From: Aphelocoma coerulescens
Taxonomy: Eukaryota > Chordata > Aves > Passeriformes > Corvidae
Length of the DNA: 64,000 bases
Assembly (NCBI RefSeq): GCF_041296385.1
Contig: NW_027183517.1
Coordinates: 1-64,000 of the forward strand
Direction of reading: 5' to 3'
Position numbers and translations under genes: made by a program. Under the pieces are notes generated by a model. That model ran no database searches. It saw nothing but the letters and a program-made list of their open reading frames with translations, and was not told the origin of the DNA. Shown here piece after piece: positions 50,105 through 62,052 of this stretch (the stretch's first letter is position 1; each line of letters opens with the position of its first letter).

Positions 50105-51560
50105 GGAGAGAAACACTTGCTGGATGAGCCTTTCGCTGGCCAAGACTTTCAACACAGCACCACCATTCGGGCAAGGAGGAGGAGAAAGGAAGACCACCTT
50201 TGCGTCCTGGCCCGTCCTTCTGTGCGAGACGCCTCTCCGCCTCTTCGCTCCCTGCAAGGCTGTAGTGTGCGCGCCGGCACGCGGAAGCGAGAGGGCAGGT
50301 GCAGAGAGCACCGCGATCTGACGGCGCCGTGCAGGCTGGAAAGGAAAGAGGGCTGCCACTGGAATGTGGTGCAAGTACAGGTTTGCACGCGTCGAGGGTA
50401 AGCTCTGGGTGAGCTTGTTGACCTAAAGCTGTTCTCTGTGCCAGACGTAGCCGAGAATCTTTCCGTTGAGATTCAGGCTACCGCGCAAACAGAATGTGGT
50501 GCTACCTAGCGCTGCGAGGGAAAGGGCATAGCCCAGGCGTGTTTCGGCAGAAGCAGCAGCACGGAGGGTTTCTCTGCCGGCACCGCGGCTCCCTGTGCGA
50601 GAAGTAGACGACGGCTCGACTCCGGCAGAATGAAAGCGCGACACGGTACGAAGAGCGTAAGAATGAAGGCAGAGCACCGAGCTGCCGTGCGCCATCGCGC
50701 AGGCTGCAAGAGGAAGCGTGCCTGGCCACCGGCTCCTTTGCGGATTCACGTTAGCACTTGAAAACAGAAAGTTCCACTCGCAGCTACTGGTGCTGCTACC
50801 TCTTTCTCTTCCAGCTTTCCCTGGAAAGAACTGTGCCCAGGTTTAGGCTTCAACGCGCCGAGGTAACAGTGGCAGATGCGGCAGAGAATGGAAATACAGC
50901 GTGCAGCGGGCGGTTTCTGGTGCTTTACGGGAGGCAAGGGGAAAGTGCAGCGCAGCAGTGGCTTTTACTTCTGGAGCCTTTTGCTTTGGTAGCAGCAGCT
51001 GCTGCAAGTGGGCAACGGAGCTGCGAGAGTGCATCATGTGACGGCACATCTCTCTGAGAGAGGAGCTTTCGAGCCGCAGCGCGTTGCGCCCGGTTTCAAG
51101 GCTACTTGGAGGAGTGGGGGGTACTTGAAGAACGCCTTCTTTCTGGGCGCGCCCTACTGGGTGTGCTCAAGCTGCATGGACTCGGCAGCACTGGAGGTGT
51201 AAGAACCTGTTTCTGGCCAGCTTGTGTGCTGGAGTGCAAGGGCTGCGCCTTCCTTTCTGAAGCAGCCCAGAGCATTCTCAGCGGAACCTGCTTGTGAAGC
51301 AGCTCTCGGCTGGACATTTGCGAGTCTCTCCACTGAAGTGCATGAAGCCGGTGCCCAGCTGCTTCGTCCTTCGCCTTCTGGGCTCTGGACAGAACTGAAG
51401 CGCAGCGATGGCTTGGAGCTTTGCCGCTCTTCAGCGCGAACACTGCACGCAGCCACAGGCTGCTGTGCACGGCTTTTCCTCAGCTCGACGTACCGTCATT
51501 CTCTTGCTGTTTCCCAGCGTCGAAAGTGTCCGTGTAGCTCTCGCTCAGCGAAATGCGTCA
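50105..51560 (+). repeat. Satellite unit 35 (1,456 bp, type e)
   Basis: Alleles C/G/G/G/A/C/T/C plus 1223T/1226C. It starts the second copy of the five-unit block and differs from unit 18 only by 93C (50197) among the sites I could see. Confidence 0.95.
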
Positions 51561-53016
51561 GGAGAGAAACACTTGCTGGATGAGCCTTTCGCTGGCCAAG
51601 ACTTTCAACACAGCACCACCATTCGGGCAAGGAGGAGGAGAAAGGAAGACCATCTTTGCGTCCTGGCCCGTCCTTCTGTGCGAGACGCCTCTCCGCCTCT
51701 TCGCTCCCTGCAAGGCTGTAGTGTGCGCGCCGGCACGCGGAAGCGAGAGGGCAGGTGCAGAGAGCACCGCGATCTGACGGCGCCGTGCAGGCTGGAAAGG
51801 AAAGAGGGCTGCCACTGGAATGTGGTGCAAGTACAGGTTTGCACGCGTCGAGGGTAAGCTCTGGGTGAGCTTGTTGACCTAAAGCTGTTCTCTGTGCCAG
51901 ACGTAGCCGAGAATCTTTCCGTTGAGATTCAGGCTACCGCGCAAACAGAATGTGGTGCTACCTAGCGCTGCGAGGGAAAGGGCATAGCCCAGGCGTGTTT
52001 CGGCAGAAGCAGCAGCACGGAGGGTTTCTCTGCCGGCACCGCGGCTCCCTGTGCGAGAAGTAGACGACGGCTCGACTCCGGCAGAATGAAAGCGCGACAC
52101 GGTACGAAGAGCGTAAGAATGAAGGCAGAGCACCGAGCTGCCGTGCGCCATCGCGCAGGCTGCAAGAGGAAGCGTGCCTGGCCACCGGCTCCTTTGCGGA
52201 TTCACGTTAGCACTTGAAAACAGAAAGTTCCACTCGCAGCTACTGGTGCTGCTACCTCTTTCTCTTCCAGCTTTCCCTGGAAAGAACTGTGCCCAGGTTT
52301 AGGCTTCAACGCGCCGAGGTAACAGTGGCAGATGCGGCAGAGAATGGAAATACAGCGTGCAGCGGGCGGTTTCTGGTGCTTTACGGGAGGCAAGGGGAAA
52401 GTGCAGCGCAGCAGTGGCTTTTACTTCTGGAGCCTTTTGCTTTGGTAGCAGCAGCTGCTGCAAGTGGGCAACGGAGCTGCGAGAGTGCATCATGTGACGG
52501 CACATCTCTCTGAGAGAGGAGCTTTCGAGCCGCAGCGCGTTGCGCCCGGTTTCAAGGCTACTTGGAGGAGTGGGGGGTACTTGAAGAACGCCTTCTTTCT
52601 GGGCGCGTCCTTCTGGGTGTGCTCAAGCTGCATGGACTAGGCAGCACTGGAGGTGTAAGAACCTGTATCTGGCCAGCTTGTGTGCTGGAGTGCAAGGGCT
52701 GCGCCTTCCTTTCTGAAGCAGCCCAGAGCATTCTCAGCGGAACCTGCTTGTGAAGCAGCTCTCGGCTGGACATTTGCGAGTCGCTGCACTGAAGTGCATG
52801 AAGCCGGTGCCCAGCTGCTTCGTCCTTCGCCTTCTGGGCTCTGGACAGAACTGAAGCGCAGCGATGGCTTGGAGCTTTGCCGCTCTTCAGCGCGAACACT
52901 GCACGCAGCCACAGGCTGCTGTGCACGGCTTTTCCTCAGCTCGACGTACAGTCATTGTCTTGCTGTTTCCCAGCGTCGAAAGTGTCCGTGTAGCTCTCGC
53001 TCAGCGAAATGCGTCA
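51561..53016 (+). repeat. Satellite unit 36 (1,456 bp, type a)
   Basis: Alleles T/G/G/G/T/A/A/A. It is the partner of unit 19 in the five-unit block. Confidence 0.95.
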
Positions 53017-54622
53017 GGAGAGAAACACTTGCTGGATGAGCCTTTCGCTGGCCAAGACTTTCAACACAGCACCACCATTCGGGCAAGGAGGAGGAGAAAG
53101 GAAGACCATCTTTGCGTCCTGGCCCGTCCTTCTGTGCGAGACGCCTCTCCGCCTCTTCGCTCCCTGCAAGGCTGTAGTGTGCGCGCCGGCACGCGGAAGC
53201 GAGAGGGCAGGTGCAGAGAGCACCGCGATCTGACGGCGCCGTGCAGGCTGGAAAGGAAAGAGGGCTGCCACTGGAATGTGGTGCAAGTACAGGTTTGCAC
53301 GCGTCGAGGGTAAGCTCTGGGTGAGCTTGTTGACCTAAAGCTGTTCTCTGTGCCAGACGTAGCCGAGAATCTTTCCGTTGAGATTCAGGCTACCGCGCAA
53401 ACAGAATGTGGTGCTACCTAGCGCTGCGAGGGAAAGGGCATAGCCCAGGCGTGTTTCGGCAGAAGCAGCAGCACGGAGGGTTTCTCTGCCGGCACCGCGG
53501 CTCCCTGTGCGAGAAGTAGACGACGGCTCGACTCCGGCAGAATGAAAGCGCGACACGGTACGAAGAGCGTAAGAATGAAGGCAGAGCACCGAGCTGCCGT
53601 GCGCCATCGCGCAGGCTGCAAGAGGAAGCGTGCCTGGCCACCGGCTCCTTTGCGGATTCACGTTAGCACTTGAAAACAGAAAGTTCCACTCGCAGCTACT
53701 GGTGCTGCTACCTCTTTCTCTTCCAGCTTTCCCTGGAAAGAACTGTGCCCAGGTTTAGGCTTCAACGCGCCGAGGTAACAGTGGCAGATGCGGCAGAGAA
53801 TGGAAATACAGCGTGCAGCGGGCGGTTTCTGGTGCTTTACGGGAGGCAAGGGGAAAGTGCAGCGCAGCAGTGGCTTTTACTTCTGGAGCCTTTTGCTTTG
53901 GTAGCAGCAGCTGCTGCAAGTGGGCAACGGAGCTGCGAGAGTGCATCATGTGACGGCACATCTCTCTGAGAGAGGAGCTTTCGAGCCGCAGCGCGTTGCG
54001 CCCGGTTTCAAGGCTACTTGGAGGAGTGGGGGGTACTTGAAGAACGCCTTCTTTCTGGGCGCGTCCTTCTGGGTGTGCTCAAGCTGCATGGACTCGGCAG
54101 CACTGGAGGTGTAAGAACCTGTTTCTGGCCAGCTTGTGTGCTGGAGTGCAAGGGCTGCGCCTTCCTTTCTGAAGCAGCCCAGAGCATTCTCAGCGGAACC
54201 TGCTTGTGAAGCAGCTCTCGGCTGGACATTTGCGAGTCGCTGCACTGAAGTGCATGAAGCCGGTGCCCAGCTGCTTCGTCCTTCGCTTTCTGGGCTCTGG
54301 ACAAAACTGAAGCGCAGCGATGGCTTGGAGCTTTGCCGCTCTTCAGCGTGAACACTGCACGCAGCCACAGGCTGGACATTTGCGAGTCGCTGCACTGAAG
54401 TGCATGAAGCCGGTGCCCAGCTGCTTCGTCCTTCGCCTTCTGGGCTCTGGACAGAACTGAAGCGCAGCGATGGCTTGGAGCTTTGCCGCTCTTCAGCGCG
54501 AACACTGCACGCAGCCACAGGCTGCTGTGCACGGCTTTTCCTCAGCTCGACGTACCGTCATTCTCTTGCTGTTTCCCAGCGTCGAAAGTGTCCGTGTAGC
54601 TCTCGCTCAGCGAAATGCGTCA
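53017..54622 (+). repeat. Satellite unit 37 (1,606 bp, long, type b with 1288A)
   Basis: Alleles T/G/G/G/T/C/T/C with the 150-bp duplication and 1288A at 54304, the change shared only with unit 20. Confidence 0.95.
54220..54519 (+). repeat. 150-bp tandem duplication in unit 37 (copies 54220-54369 and 54370-54519)
   Basis: It is the counterpart of the unit 20 duplication, with the same copy 1 change at 54304. Confidence 0.95.
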
Positions 54623-56078
54623 GGAGAGAAACACTTGCTGGATGAGCCTTTCGCTGGCCAAGACTTTCAACACAGCACCACCATTCGGGCAAGGAGGAGG
54701 AGAAAGGAAGACCATCTTTGCGTCCTGGCCCGTCCTTCTGTGCGAGACGCCTCTCCGCCTCTTCGCTCCCTGCAAGGCTGTAGTGTGCGCGCCGGCACGC
54801 GGAAGCGAGAGGGCAGGTGCAGAGAGCACCGCGATCTGACGGCGCCGTGCAGGCTGGAAAGGAAAGAGGGCTGCCACTGGAATGTGGTGCAAGTACAGGT
54901 TTGCACGCGTCGAGGGTAAGCTCTGGGTGAGCTTGTTGACCTAAAGCTGTTCTCTGTGCCAGACGTAGCCGAGAATCTTTCCGTTGAGATTCAGGCTACC
55001 GCGCAAACAGAATGTGGTGCTACCTAGCGCTGCGAGGGAAAGGGCATAGCCCAGGCGTGTTTCGGCAGAAGCAGCAGCACGGAGGGTTTCTCTGCCGGCA
55101 CCGCGGCTCCCTGTGCGAGAAGTAGACGACGGCTCGACTCCGGCAGAATGAAAGCGCGACACGGTACGAAGAGCGTAAGAATGAAGGCAGAGCACCGAGC
55201 TGCCGTGCGCCATCGCGCAGGCTGCAAGAGGAAGCGTGCCTGGCCACCGGCTCCTTTGCGGATTCACGTTAGCACTTGAAAACAGAAAGTTCCACTCGCA
55301 GCTACTGGTGCTGCTACCTCTTTCTCTTCCAGCTTTCCCTGGAAAGAACTGTGCCCAGGTTTAGGCTTCAACGCGCCGAGGTAACAGTGGCAGATGCGGC
55401 AGAGAATGGAAATACAGCGTGCAGCGGGCGGTTTCTGGTGCTTTACGGGAGGCAAGGGGAAAGTGCAGCGCAGCAGTGGCTTTTACTTCTGGAGCCTTTT
55501 GCTTTGGTAGCAGCAGCTGCTGCAAGTGGGCAACGGAGCTGCGAGAGTGCATCATGTGACGGCACATCTCTCTGAGAGAGGAGCTTTCGAGCCGCAGCGC
55601 GTTGCGCCCGGTTTCAAGGCTACTTGGAGGAGTGGGGGGTACTTGAAGAACGCCTTCTTTCTGGGCGCGCCCTACTGGGTGTGCTCAAGCTGCATGGACT
55701 CGGCAGCACTGGAGGTGTAAGAACCTGTTTCTGGCCAGCTTGTGTGCTGGAGTGCAAGGGCTGCGCCTTCCTTTCTGAAGCAGCCCAGAGCATTCTCAGC
55801 GGAACCTGCTTGTGAAGCAGCTCTCGGCTGGACATTTGCGAGTCGCTGCACTGAAGTGCATGAAGCCGGTGCCCAGCTGCTTCGTCCTTCGCCTTCTGGG
55901 CTCTGGACAGAACTGAAGCGCAGCGATGGCTTGGAGCTTTGCCGCTCTTCAGCGCGAACACTGCACGCAGCCACAGGCTGCTGTGCACGGCTTTTCCTCA
56001 GCTCGACGTACAGTCATTGTCTTGCTGTTTCCCAGCGTCGAAAGTGTCCGTGTAGCTCTCGCTCAGCGAAATGCGTCA
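54623..56078 (+). repeat. Satellite unit 38 (1,456 bp, type c)
   Basis: Alleles T/G/G/G/A/C/T/A. It belongs to two overlapping repeats: the five-unit block (partner unit 21) and the c-d-g block (partner unit 32). Confidence 0.95.
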
Positions 56079-57534
56079 GGAGAGAAACACTTGCTGGATG
56101 AGCCTTTCGCTGGCCAAGACTTTCAACACAGCACCACCATTCGGGCAAGGAGGAGGAGAAAGGAAGACCACCTTTGCGTCCTGGCCCGTCCTTCTGTGCG
56201 AGACGCCTCTCCGCCTCTTCGCTCCCTGCAAGGCTGTAGTGTGCGCGCCGGCACGCGGAAGCGAGAGGGCAGGTGCAGAGAGCACCGCGATCTGACGGCG
56301 CCGTGCAGGCTGGAAAGGAAAGAGGGCTGCCACTGGAATGTGGTGCAAGTACAGGTTTGCACGCGTCGAGGGTAAGCTCTGGGTGAGCTTGTTGACCTAA
56401 AGCTGTTCTCTGTGCCAGACGTAGCCGAGAATCTTTCCGTTGAGATTCAGGCTACCGCGCAAACAGAATGTGGTGCTACCTAGCGCTGCGAGGGAAAGTG
56501 CATAGCCCAGGCGTGTTTCGGCAGAAGCAGCAGCACGGAGGGTTTCTCTGCCGGCACCGCGGCTCCCTGTGCGAGAAGTAGACGACGGCTCGACTCCGGC
56601 AGAATGAAAGCGCGACACGGTACGAAGAGCGTAAGAATGAAGGCAGAGCACCGAGCTGCCGTGCGCCATCGCGCAGGCTGCAAGAGGAAGCATGCCTGGC
56701 CACCGGCTCCTTTGCGGATTCACGTTAGCACTTGAAAACAGAAAGTTCCACTCGCAGCTACTGGTGCTGCTACCTCTTTCTCTTCCAGCTTTCCCTGGAA
56801 AGAACTGTGCCCAGGTTTAGGCTTCAACGCGCCGAGGTAACAGTGGCAGATGCGGCAGAGAATGGAAATACAGCGTGCAGCGGGCGGTTTCTGGTGCTTT
56901 ACGGGAGGCAAGGGGAAAGTGCAGCGCAGCAGTGGCTTTTACTTCTGGAGCCTTTTGCTTTGGTAGCAGCAGCTGCTGCAAGTGGGCAACGGAGCTGCGA
57001 GAGTGCATCATGTGACGGCACATCTCTCTGAGAGAGGAGCTTTCGAGCCGCAGCGCGTTGCGCCCGGTTTCAAGGCTACTTGGAGGAGTGGGGGGTACTT
57101 GAAGAACGCCTTCTTTCTGGGCGCGCCCTACTGGGTGTGCTCAAGCTGCATGGACTCGGCAGCACTGGAGGTGTAAGAACCTGTTTCTGGCCAGCTTGTG
57201 TGCTGGAGTGCAAGGACTGCGCCTTCCTTTCTGAAGCAGCCCAGAGCATTCTCAGCGGAACCTGCTTGTGAAGCAGCTCTCGGCTGGACATTTGCGAGTC
57301 GCTGCACTGAAGTGCATGAAGCCGGTGCCCAGCTGCTTCGTCCTTCGCCTTCTGGGCTCTGGACAGAACTGAAGCGCAGCGATGGCTTGGAGCTTTGCCG
57401 CTCTTCAGCGCGAACACTGCACGCAGCCACAGGCTGCTGTGCACGGCTTTTCCTCAGCTCGACGTACCGTCATTCTCTTGCTGTTTCCCAGCGTCGAAAG
57501 TGTCCGTGTAGCTCTCGCTCAGCGAAATGCGTCA
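56079..57534 (+). repeat. Satellite unit 39 (1,456 bp, type d with 1138A)
   Basis: Alleles C/G/T/A/A/C/T/C plus 1138A at 57216. Its partners are units 22 and 33. Confidence 0.95.
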
Positions 57535-58990
57535 GGAGAGAAACACTTGCTGGATGAGCCTTTCGCTGGCCAAGACTTTCAACACAGCACCACCATTCGG
57601 GCAAGGAGGAGGAGAAAGGAAGACCATCTTTGCGTCCTGGCCCGTCCTTCTGTGCGAGACGCCTCTCCGCCTCTTCGCTCCCTGCAAGGCTGTAGTGTGC
57701 GCGCCGGCACGCGGAAGCGAGAGGGCAGGTGCAGAGAGCACCGCGATCTGACGGCGCCGTGCAGGCTGGAAAGGAAAGAGGGCTGCCACTGGAATGTGGT
57801 GCAAGTACAGGTTTGCACGCGTCGAGGGTAAGCTCTGGGTGAGCTTGTTGACCTAAAGCTGTTCTCTGTGCCAGACGTAGCCGAGAATCTTTCCGTTGAG
57901 ATTCAGGCTACCGCGCAAACAGAATGTGGTGCTACCTAGCGCTGCGAGGGAAAGGGCATAGCCCAGGCGTGTTTCGGCAGAAGCAGCAGCACGGAGGGTT
58001 TCTCTGCCGGCACCGCGGCTCCCTGTGCGAGAAGTAGACGACGGCTCGACTCCGGCAGAATGAAAGCGCGACACGGTACGAAGAGCGTAAGAATGAAGGC
58101 AGAGCACCGAGCTGCCGTGCGCCATCGCGCAGGCTGCAAGAGGAAGCGTGCCTGGCCACCGGCTCCTTTGCGGATTCACGTTAGCACTTGAAAACAGAAA
58201 GTTCCACTCGCAGCTACTGGTGCTGCTACCTCTTTCTCTTCCAGCTTTCCCTGGAAAGAACTGTGCCCAGGTTTAGGCTTCAACGCGCCGAGGTAACAGT
58301 GGCAGATGCGGCAGAGAATGGAAATACAGCGTGCAGCGGGCGGTTTCTGGTGCTTTACGGGAGGCAAGGGGAAAGTGCAGCGCAGCAGTGGCTTTTACTT
58401 CTGGAGCCTTTTGCTTTGGTAGCAGCAGCTGCTGCAAGTGGGCAACGGAGCTGCGAGAGTGCATCATGTGACGGCACATCTCTCTGAGAGAGGAGCTTTC
58501 GAGCCGCAGCGCGTTGCGCCCGGTTTCAAGGCTACTTGGAGGAGTGGGGGGTACTTGAAGAACGCCTTCTTTCTGGGCGCGTCCTTCTGGGTGTGCTCAA
58601 GCTGCATGGACTCGGCAGCACTGGAGGTGTAAGAACCTGTATCTGGCCAGCTTGTGTGCTGGAGTGCAAGGGCTGCGCCTTCCTTTCTGAAGCAGCCCAG
58701 AGCATTCTCAGCGGAACCTGCTTGTGAAGCAGCTCTCGGCTGGACATTTGCGAGTCGCTGCACTGAAGTGCATGAAGCCGGTGCCCAGCTGCTTCGTCCT
58801 TCGCCTTCTGGGCTCTGGACAGAACTGAAGCGCAGCGATGGCTTGGAGCTTTGCCGCTCTTCAGCGCGAACACTGCACGCAGCCACAGGCTGCTGTGCAC
58901 GGCTTTTCCTCAGCTCGACGTACAGTCATTGTCTTGCTGTTTCCCAGCGTCGAAAGTGTCCGTGTAGCTCTCGCTCAGCGAAATGCGTCA
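57535..58990 (+). repeat. Satellite unit 40 (1,456 bp, type g)
   Basis: Alleles T/G/G/G/T/C/A/A. Its string is the same as unit 34. The five-unit block match with unit 23 stops inside this unit, at about unit position 1048. Confidence 0.95.
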
Positions 58991-60446
58991 GGAGAGAAAC
59001 ACTTGCTGGATGAGCCTTTCGCTGGCCAAGACTTTCAACACAGCACCACCATTCGGGCAAGGAGGAGGAGAAAGGAAGACCACCTTTGCGTCCTGGCCCG
59101 TCCTTCTGTGCGAGACGCCTCTCCGCCTCTTCGCTCCCTGCAAGGCTGTAGTGTGCGCGCCGGCACGCGGAAGCGAGAGGGCAGGTGCAGAGAGCACCGC
59201 GATCTGACGGCGCCGTGCAGGCTGGAAAGGAAAGAGGGCTGCCACTGGAATGTGGTGCAAGTACAGGTTTGCACGCGTCGAGGGTAAGCTCTGGGTGAGC
59301 TTGTTGACCTAAAGCTGTTCTCTGTGCCAGACGTAGCCGAGAATCTTTCCGTTGAGATTCAGGCTACCGCGCAAACAGAATGTGGTGCTACCTAGCGCTG
59401 CGAGGGAAAGGGCATAGCCCAGGCGTGTTTCGGCAGAAGCAGCAGCACGGAGGGTTTCTCTGCCGGCACCGCGGCTCCCTGTGCGAGAAGTAGACGACGG
59501 CTCGACTCCGGCAGAATGAAAGCGCGACACGGTACGAAGAGCGTAAGAATGAAGGCAGAGCACCGAGCTGCCGTGCGCCATCGCGCAGGCTGCAAGAGGA
59601 AGCGTGCCTGGCCACCGGCTCCTTTGCGGATTCACGTTAGCACTTGAAAACAGAAAGTTCCACTCGCAGCTACTGGTGCTGCTACCTCTTTCTCTTCCAG
59701 CTTTCCCTGGAAAGAACTGTGCCCAGGTTTAGGCTTCAACGCGCCGAGGTAACAGTGGCAGATGCGGCAGAGAATGGAAATACAGCGTGCAGCGGGCGGT
59801 TTCTGGTGCTTTACGGGAGGCAAGGGGAAAGTGCAGCGCAGCAGTGGCTTTTACTTCTGGAGCCTTTTGCTTTGGTAGCAGCAGCTGCTGCAAGTGGGCA
59901 ACGGAGCTGCGAGAGTGCATCATGTGACGGCACATCTCTCTGAGAGAGGAGCTTTCGAGCCGCAGCGCGTTGCGCCCGGTTTCAAGGCTACTTGGAGGAG
60001 TGGGGGGTACTTGAAGAACGCCTTCTTTCTGGGCGCGTCCTTCTGGGTGTGCTCAAGCTGCATGGACTAGGCAGCACTGGAGGTGTAAGAACCTGTATCT
60101 GGCCAGCTTGTGTGCTGGAGTGCAAGGGCTGCGCCTTCCTTTCTGAAGCAGCCCAGAGCATTCTCAGCGGAACCTGCTTGTGAAGCAGCTCTCGGCTGGA
60201 CATTTGCGAGTCGCTGCACTGAAGTGCATGAAGCCGGTGCCCAGCTGCTTCGTCCTTCGCCTTCTGGGCTCTGGACAGAACTGAAGCGCAGCGATGGCTT
60301 GGAGCTTTGCCGCTCTTCAGCGCGAACACTGCACGCAGCCACAGGCTGCTGTGCACGGCTTTTCCTCAGCTCGACGTACAGTCATTGTCTTGCTGTTTCC
60401 CAGCGTCGAAAGTGTCCGTGTAGCTCTCGCTCAGCGAAATGCGTCA
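58991..60446 (+). repeat. Satellite unit 41 (1,456 bp, type a with 93C)
   Basis: Alleles C/G/G/G/T/A/A/A. Its string is the same as unit 30, and the g-a order of units 40-41 repeats units 29-30. Confidence 0.95.
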
Positions 60447-62052
60447 GGAGAGAAACACTTGCTGGATGAGCCTTTCGCTGGCCAAGACTTTCAACACAGC
60501 ACCACCATTCGGGCAAGGAGGAGGAGAAAGGAAGACCATCTTTGCGTCCTGGCCCGTCCTTCTGTGCGAGACGCCTCTCCGCCTCTTCGCTCCCTGCAAG
60601 GCTGTAGTGTGCGCGCCGGCACGCGGAAGCGAGAGGGCAGGTGCAGAGAGCACCGCGATCTGACGGCGCCGTGCAGGCTGGAAAGGAAAGAGGGCTGCCA
60701 CTGGAATGTGGTGCAAGTACAGGTTTGCACGCGTCGAGGGTAAGCTCTGGGTGAGCTTGTTGACCTAAAGCTGTTCTCTGTGCCAGACGTAGCCGAGAAT
60801 CTTTCCGTTGAGATTCAGGCTACCGCGCAAACAGAATGTGGTGCTACCTAGCGCTGCGAGGGAAAGGGCATAGCCCAGGCGTGTTTCGGCAGAAGCAGCA
60901 GCACGGAGGGTTTCTCTGCCGGCACCGCGGCTCCCTGTGCGAGAAGTAGACGACGGCTCGACTCCGGCAGAATGAAAGCGCGACACGGTACGAAGAGCGT
61001 AAGAATGAAGGCAGAGCACCGAGCTGCCGTGCGCCATCGCGCAGGCTGCAAGAGGAAGCGTGCCTGGCCACCGGCTCCTTTGCGGATTCACGTTAGCACT
61101 TGAAAACAGAAAGTTCCACTCGCAGCTACTGGTGCTGCTACCTCTTTCTCTTCCAGCTTTCCCTGGAAAGAACTGTGCCCAGGTTTAGGCTTCAACGCGC
61201 CGAGGTAACAGTGGCAGATGCGGCAGAGAATGGAAATACAGCGTGCAGCGGGCGGTTTCTGGTGCTTTACGGGAGGCAAGGGGAAAGTGCAGCGCAGCAG
61301 TGGCTTTTACTTCTGGAGCCTTTTGCTTTGGTAGCAGCAGCTGCTGCAAGTGGGCAACGGAGCTGCGAGAGTGCATCATGTGACGGCACATCTCTCTGAG
61401 AGAGGAGCTTTCGAGCCGCAGCGCGTTGCGCCCGGTTTCAAGGCTACTTGGAGGAGTGGGGGGTACTTGAAGAACGCCTTCTTTCTGGGCGCGTCCTTCT
61501 GGGTGTGCTCAAGCTGCATGGACTCGGCAGCACTGGAGGTGTAAGAACCTGTTTCTGGCCAGCTTGTGTGCTGGAGTGCAAGGGCTGCGCCTTCCTTTCT
61601 GAAGCAGCCCAGAGCATTCTCAGCGGAACCTGCTTGTGAAGCAGCTCTCGGCTGGACATTTGCGAGTCGCTGCACTGAAGTGCATGAAGCCGGTGCCCAG
61701 CTGCTTCGTCCTTCGCTTTCTGGGCTCTGGACAGAACTGAAGCGCAGCGATGGCTTGGAGCTTTGCCGCTCTTCAGCGTGAACACTGCACGCAGCCACAG
61801 GCTGGACATTTGCGAGTCGCTGCACTGAAGTGCATGAAGCCGGTGCCCAGCTGCTTCGTCCTTCGCCTTCTGGGCTCTGGACAGAACTGAAGCGCAGCGA
61901 TGGCTTGGAGCTTTGCCGCTCTTCAGCGCGAACACTGCACGCAGCCACAGGCTGCTGTGCACGGCTTTTCCTCAGCTCGACGTACCGTCATTCTCTTGCT
62001 GTTTCCCAGCGTCGAAAGTGTCCGTGTAGCTCTCGCTCAGCGAAATGCGTCA
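60447..62052 (+). repeat. Satellite unit 42 (1,606 bp, long, type b)
   Basis: Alleles T/G/G/G/T/C/T/C with the 150-bp duplication and without 1288A, so it is closer to units 11 and 17 than to its nearest long neighbour, unit 37. Confidence 0.95.
61650..61949 (+). repeat. 150-bp tandem duplication in unit 42 (copies 61650-61799 and 61800-61949)
   Basis: It has the standard junction and markers without 1288A. Confidence 0.95.
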
